From assembly GCA_937884685.1 (NCBI GenBank), contig CAKZYM010000773.1, positions 1 to 8,851 of the forward strand: a stretch of DNA of 8,851 bases. Reading direction: 5' to 3'. Made by a program: the position numbers and the translations under genes. Below the pieces are notes generated by a model. That model was given only the letters and a program-made list of their open reading frames with translations, was not told the DNA's origin and did no database searches. Positions within the stretch are counted from its first letter, which is position 1, and every line of letters starts with the position of its first letter. Shown one piece after another: positions 6,534 through 8,851 of the stretch. The stretch comes from an uncultured Calothrix sp. (GTDB lineage: Bacteria; Cyanobacteriota; Cyanobacteriia; Cyanobacteriales; Nostocaceae).

Positions 6534-6550
6534 TGTTGGGTTACGACGCA
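6534..6550 (+). repeat. 17-bp direct repeat of part of the 6042-6170 element
   Basis: TGTTGGGTTACGACGCA is identical at 6101-6117 and 6534-6550. The second copy lacks the outer ends, so it is a fragment of the same repeat family. Confidence 0.75.
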
Positions 6551-6569
6551 TTATAAAATATTCGTTTCA

Positions 6570-6600
6570 TCTGAAAAATATTAGCCCACGAAGGTGGGCT
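6570..6600 (-). terminator. Terminator of the 115-residue minus-strand gene
   Basis: AGCCCAC (6583-6589) and GTGGGCT (6594-6600) form a perfect 7-bp stem with a 4-base loop. Read on the minus strand it is followed by AATATTTTTC and lies about 45 bases beyond the stop at 6646. The plus-strand side is also fairly T-rich, so it may work both ways. Confidence 0.75.
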
Positions 6601-6645
6601 TTGTTCGTTTAGCCCCAGATTTTAATCTGAGGGTATTTGATAATA

Positions 6646-6993
6646 TCAACCTTCCCCTAACAAAGAATTAAATTCCGATTTCAAGGCTTTAATATCCGCT
6701 ACCCTACCAACTAGTAAATTATTATCACCCGCATCTGTTAAACGGGATTTCCAATAGCCAATACTCTCTGAATTGTTCATCCAAAACTGAATTACGGTAT
6801 CTACTACTTCATCCATGTTCCACCCAAATTTTGAGGGTACTGGCTCCACTGTTTCGAGAAATGCATCTAGGGTACATTTATGAGTCCCTAAGTACTCCAC
6901 ACCAAGACTTTGCGGATTTTCTAGACTCTGTTGCTGGTGGTTAAAAAACTGCAAAATTGGAGATACACCTACAATATCGAAAGTATATTTCAT
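6646..6993 (-). CDS. Unknown 115-residue cyanobacterial protein
   Basis: Soluble, acidic, 115 residues, starting MKYTFDIVGVSPILQFFNHQQ and ending SEFNSLLGEG. Visible blocks are VEYLGTHKCTLDAFLETVE (32-50), GWNMDEVVDTVIQFWMNNSE (57-76) and LLVGRVADIKALKSEF (93-108). It looks mainly helical, with an N-terminal strand. I recognise no named domain; I recall similar hypothetical proteins in other filamentous cyanobacteria but cannot confirm this. The start is secure: a perfect GGAGG lies six bases before the ATG. This is the strongest ribosome site in the window and suggests efficient translation. It has its own terminator and no co-directional neighbour close by, so it is a single-gene unit. Confidence 0.8.
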   Translation of the reverse strand: MKYTFDIVGVSPILQFFNHQQQSLENPQSLGVEYLGTHKCTLDAFLETVEPVPSKFGWNMDEVVDTVIQFWMNNSESIGYWKSRLTDAGDNNLLVGRVADIKALKSEFNSLLGEG

Positions 6994-6999
6994 GTTTAT

Positions 7000-7004
7000 C
7001 CTCC
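7000..7004 (-). promoter_or_regulatory. Perfect Shine-Dalgarno of the 115-residue gene
   Basis: GGAGG on the minus strand, six bases before the ATG at 6991-6993. Most other genes in the window have no visible Shine-Dalgarno. Confidence 0.85.
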
Positions 7005-7133
7005 AGGTTGTAAAAAAGTTTTGATTTTTAAATATATGTATCAGCGTTTATTGACGGACCAATTATTAAATGCAATCAAATATTTGATTGCCAATCTTTC
7101 AAATAAAAACTAGCAATATACCAAAGTTAGTGT

Positions 7134-7139
7134 TATAAT
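7134..7139 (+). promoter_or_regulatory. -10 box ahead of the transporter gene
   Basis: A perfect TATAAT. No good -35 box lies 17 bases upstream (TAGCAA there). Transcription would start near 7146, just before the first CIRCE-like repeat, leaving a leader of about 170 bases to the transporter start. Confidence 0.5.
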
Positions 7140-7153
7140 AACTCCGGTAGAAG

Positions 7154-7180
7154 TTGGCAGTTAAACATCGAGAGTGCTAA
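7154..7180 (+). promoter_or_regulatory. CIRCE-like operator 1 (candidate HrcA site)
   Basis: The HrcA operator consensus is TTAGCACTC, nine bases, GAGTGCTAA. Here TTGGCAGTT (7154-7162, 6 of 9 matches), a spacer of exactly nine bases, and GAGTGCTAA (7172-7180, 9 of 9). It sits just downstream of a TATAAT box, the usual position for repression by HrcA. Confidence 0.5.
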
Positions 7181-7198
7181 CATTTGTCTCGCACAAAA

Positions 7199-7225
7199 TT
7201 AGCAGACAGCTTCATAGATTGCTAA
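7199..7225 (+). promoter_or_regulatory. CIRCE-like operator 2 (candidate HrcA site)
   Basis: TTAGCAGAC (7199-7207, 7 of 9 matches), a nine-base spacer, and GATTGCTAA (7217-7225, 8 of 9). It has the same 27-base geometry as the first copy, 45 bases downstream of it. Confidence 0.5.
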
Positions 7226-7315
7226 TATTTATAACGCTATTTATATTAAAATATTAAAGATTTTCACTGTTTGAAAAGAGCAAGTTACTCTTCTTAATAT
7301 TTCTTAATATTTGTG

Positions 7316-8209
7316 ATGACAGATTTTTCAGGGGAAGTAGCTGCTTTATCTGCGGCCTGCTTATGGTCTATAGCATCTGTAATTTACAGTAAGTTGGGTG
7401 CAACTATTCCGCCATTACAGTTGAATTTGATTAAAGGAATAATTGCAATAGGATTTTTTGTATTCACAATTTTGGTAACAGGAGAACTATTTCCTTCAAT
7501 CGCGACTTTACCAATGTGTTTAATATTATTAAGCGGTATCATTGGTATCAGTTTCGGCGATACAGCATTTTTTATTACTATAAATAGCTTGGGGGCACGT
7601 AGAACATTATTAATACAAACCCTGACTTCTCCAATGTCAGCAGTTTTAGGACTGATTTTTCTACAAGAAGAGTTAAATGTTTTGGCTAGCTGCGGAATTT
7701 TAGTAACAATACTTGGTGTGGCTTGGGTTATAAGCGAGCGTACTACAGAAGTAAAGAATATTTCATCAGCAGAATTCCAACGAGGTATAGTTTTTGGCTT
7801 GTTTACAGTTGTAGCTGGTGCTGTTGCTGCTGTACTTTCGCGAGGTGCAATTGCGGATAATCAAATTAGTCCTTTATGGGCTGCTTTATTAAGGTTGAGT
7901 GCTGGTACGTTGATTCTATTCATATGGACTTTATTAAAACAGCAAACTAATTTTCGATTGAGTAATTTGCAAAATCCCCGAATTATTGGAGCAACTGTTT
8001 TTGCAGCATTTTTCGGTACTTTTTTGGGAATTTGGCTGCAACAAACAGCAATTAAATTTACATCTGTGGGAATTGCTTCAACCCTTTTACAAACTAGTCC
8101 AATTTTTGTAATACCTTTTGCTATTTGGATGGGAGAAAAAGTTACTGCTAGAGCGATTTTAGGCGTTTTTATTTCTATTGCTGGAATTGCATTGCTATTT
8201 TTTCTTTAG
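7316..8209 (+). CDS. EamA/DMT-superfamily membrane transporter
   Basis: A 297-residue inner-membrane protein with about ten hydrophobic segments (roughly 7-27, 36-56, 66-86, 94-114, 120-138, 155-175, 185-205, 222-245, 248-270, 278-297) and two EamA repeats joined by a polar linker near 140-153. Family signatures are present at the end of each half: RRTLLIQTLTSPMSAVLGLIFLQEEL and GIASTLLQTSPIFVIPFAIWMGEKVTAR, each with an acidic residue after the helix. Members export metabolites such as amino acids; the substrate cannot be read from the sequence. The ATG at 7316 is chosen; a GTG one codon earlier is the alternative. There is no Shine-Dalgarno, and a 10-bp tandem repeat abuts the start. Two CIRCE-like repeats lie in its leader, so heat-shock-type repression is possible. 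A bidirectional terminator follows. Confidence 0.9.
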   Translation: MTDFSGEVAALSAACLWSIASVIYSKLGATIPPLQLNLIKGIIAIGFFVFTILVTGELFPSIATLPMCLILLSGIIGISFGDTAFFITINSLGARRTLLIQTLTSPMSAVLGLIFLQEELNVLASCGILVTILGVAWVISERTTEVKNISSAEFQRGIVFGLFTVVAGAVAAVLSRGAIADNQISPLWAALLRLSAGTLILFIWTLLKQQTNFRLSNLQNPRIIGATVFAAFFGTFLGIWLQQTAIKFTSVGIASTLLQTSPIFVIPFAIWMGEKVTARAILGVFISIAGIALLFFL

Positions 8210-8294
8210 TAGCTAATATTCTCTAATTTCTTCATGGAGTAAAAGTTCAAAATTCAGGCTCCTTTCTATAAGGGAAATTTAATTAAATAGTTAA

Positions 8295-8336
8295 ACAAAA
8301 AATGTATGGCTTTTATAAAAAGCACATACATCTTTT
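8295..8336. terminator. Bidirectional terminator between transporter and dioxygenase
   Basis: A 13-bp stem with one bulged A (8324): ATGTATGGCTTTT (8302-8314), loop ATA, and AAAAGC plus CATACAT (8318-8331). On the plus strand CTTTT follows. On the minus strand TTTTTT and GTTT follow, which suits the convergent gene on the right. Confidence 0.8.
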
Positions 8337-8370
8337 CCATTCTCTATTCCCTATAATTTCAAATAAACAT

Positions 8371-8851
8371 TTACCAGAAATTATCTTTCCAAAAAACACA
8401 CTCTTTTTGTTGAGGGGTAAGATTTTTTGCTAGCAGTCGTAATTGTTCATCACTAAGGAAAGATGCTCCGTAATGATTGTGGACTATCGGTTTTCTAGAG
8501 GTGTAATCAAAAAATACAGTATATCTATCAGAGTAAATTGGCATTTTCCCTCTATGAAATATACTTCCAGTTGAAGCTAAAATAACCGTTCCAGCAATTC
8601 CCTTACAAGATTTAAAATCTGATGGAGATACTACTTTCTCCATTGTTTTATCTTGGACGTAACCATATCTATATTTTAAAGAAGAAACTATTTGAGAAGT
8701 AAAGGTTTGAGGAATATATTCAAAAGGTCCATTGTTCTCATCTACCTTATTTAGATAAATAATTACTTTTAAAACTTTTCTATCTTCAGGATCTACATGC
8801 CATAATCTAGATTTTACTTGAACTGGGTTAACAATATCCCGACGAAAATAA
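8371..8851 (-). CDS. Phytanoyl-CoA dioxygenase (PhyH)-like Fe(II)/2-oxoglutarate oxygenase, C-terminal part
   Basis: The minus strand is open from the window edge to the TAA at 8371-8373, giving the last 159 residues; the start lies outside the window. The Fe(II)/2OG motifs are visible: His-x-Asp in RLWHVDPEDRK, the strand KVIIYLNKVDENNGPFEYIP, the distal His in GSIFHRGK 81 residues after the first His, and the 2-oxoglutarate Arg in SDRYTVFFDYTSRKP. This order and the 'NGPFEYIP' turn fit the PhyH-type family, whose members hydroxylate small molecules. The substrate is unknown. The ATG at 8641-8643 is internal: homologous sequence including the HxD metal ligands lies upstream of it, so starting there would remove half the active site. 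The gene shares the bidirectional terminator with the transporter. Confidence 0.8.
   Translation of the reverse strand, partial: YFRRDIVNPVQVKSRLWHVDPEDRKVLKVIIYLNKVDENNGPFEYIPQTFTSQIVSSLKYRYGYVQDKTMEKVVSPSDFKSCKGIAGTVILASTGSIFHRGKMPIYSDRYTVFFDYTSRKPIVHNHYGASFLSDEQLRLLAKNLTPQQKECVFWKDNFW

Larger units (their letters stand above)
5936..6645. other. Gene-free, repeat-rich spacer
   Basis: 710 bases without a supportable gene. It contains a nested palindromic element (6042-6170), a HIP1 octamer (6210), decayed palindrome fragments (6451-6518, 6534-6550) and a terminator hairpin (6583-6600). The stretch 6220-6440 is plain A/T-rich sequence where I see nothing convincing. Confidence 0.6.
6994..7315. 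other. Divergent spacer between the 115-residue gene and the transporter
   Basis: About 320 bases. It holds the Shine-Dalgarno of the minus-strand gene, a TATAAT box, two CIRCE-like inverted repeats, a small hairpin (AAGAG 7276-7280 with CTCTT 7288-7292), and a perfect 10-bp tandem repeat TTCTTAATAT (7291-7310) right before the transporter start. No gene is supportable here. Confidence 0.55.

Noticed and set aside
6931..7113. 60-residue plus-strand frame
   Set aside because: It begins antisense to the 115-residue gene with the strong ribosome site and continues into non-coding spacer.

Overview
The window looks like a chromosomal piece of a filamentous, probably heterocyst-forming cyanobacterium (Rivularia/Calothrix/Nostoc-like). 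This is an inference. It rests on a low G+C content with long A/T-rich spacers, two HIP1 octamers (GCGATCGC at 391 and 6210), arrays of 7-bp tandem repeats typical of these genomes, palindromic 'GTAGGTTGGGTT' intergenic elements, a cyanobacterial-type PetF-like ferredoxin, and a DUF3326 protein of the kind shared by cyanobacteria and plants.

Layout. The left part reads on the minus strand. It holds the N-terminal 293 residues of a DUF3326 protein (running off the left edge), a 155-bp heptamer-repeat island, a lone PD-(D/E)XK nuclease-fold protein, a 57-residue GTG-start protein, a second heptamer array of 16 units in perfect 7-bp register, and a plant-type [2Fe-2S] ferredoxin. A 0.5-kb A/T-rich spacer separates these from acnB on the plus strand (aconitate hydratase B, all three cluster cysteines present), which ends in a clear hairpin terminator. 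Then come a small WYL-like protein (minus), a 0.7-kb gene-free stretch full of decayed palindromic repeats, an unknown 115-residue protein with a perfect Shine-Dalgarno (minus), an EamA/DMT-family transporter (plus), a bidirectional terminator, and the C-terminal part of a phytanoyl-CoA-dioxygenase-like Fe(II)/2-oxoglutarate oxygenase (minus, running off the right edge).

The genes do not form one obvious pathway. AcnB is central metabolism (citrate/isocitrate) and the ferredoxin is an electron carrier; the rest look like independent single-gene units separated by repeats and terminators. I see no CRISPR array, phage, transposase, tRNA or rRNA.

The most interesting signals are regulatory or structural. 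Two CIRCE-like inverted repeats (HrcA operator geometry, 9-9-9) lie in tandem just downstream of a TATAAT box ahead of the EamA transporter. Heptamer islands supply the stop codon of the nuclease-like gene, abut the start codon of the DUF3326 gene, and bracket a roughly 1-kb two-gene segment in matching orientation. I found no complete, clearly new multi-gene system.
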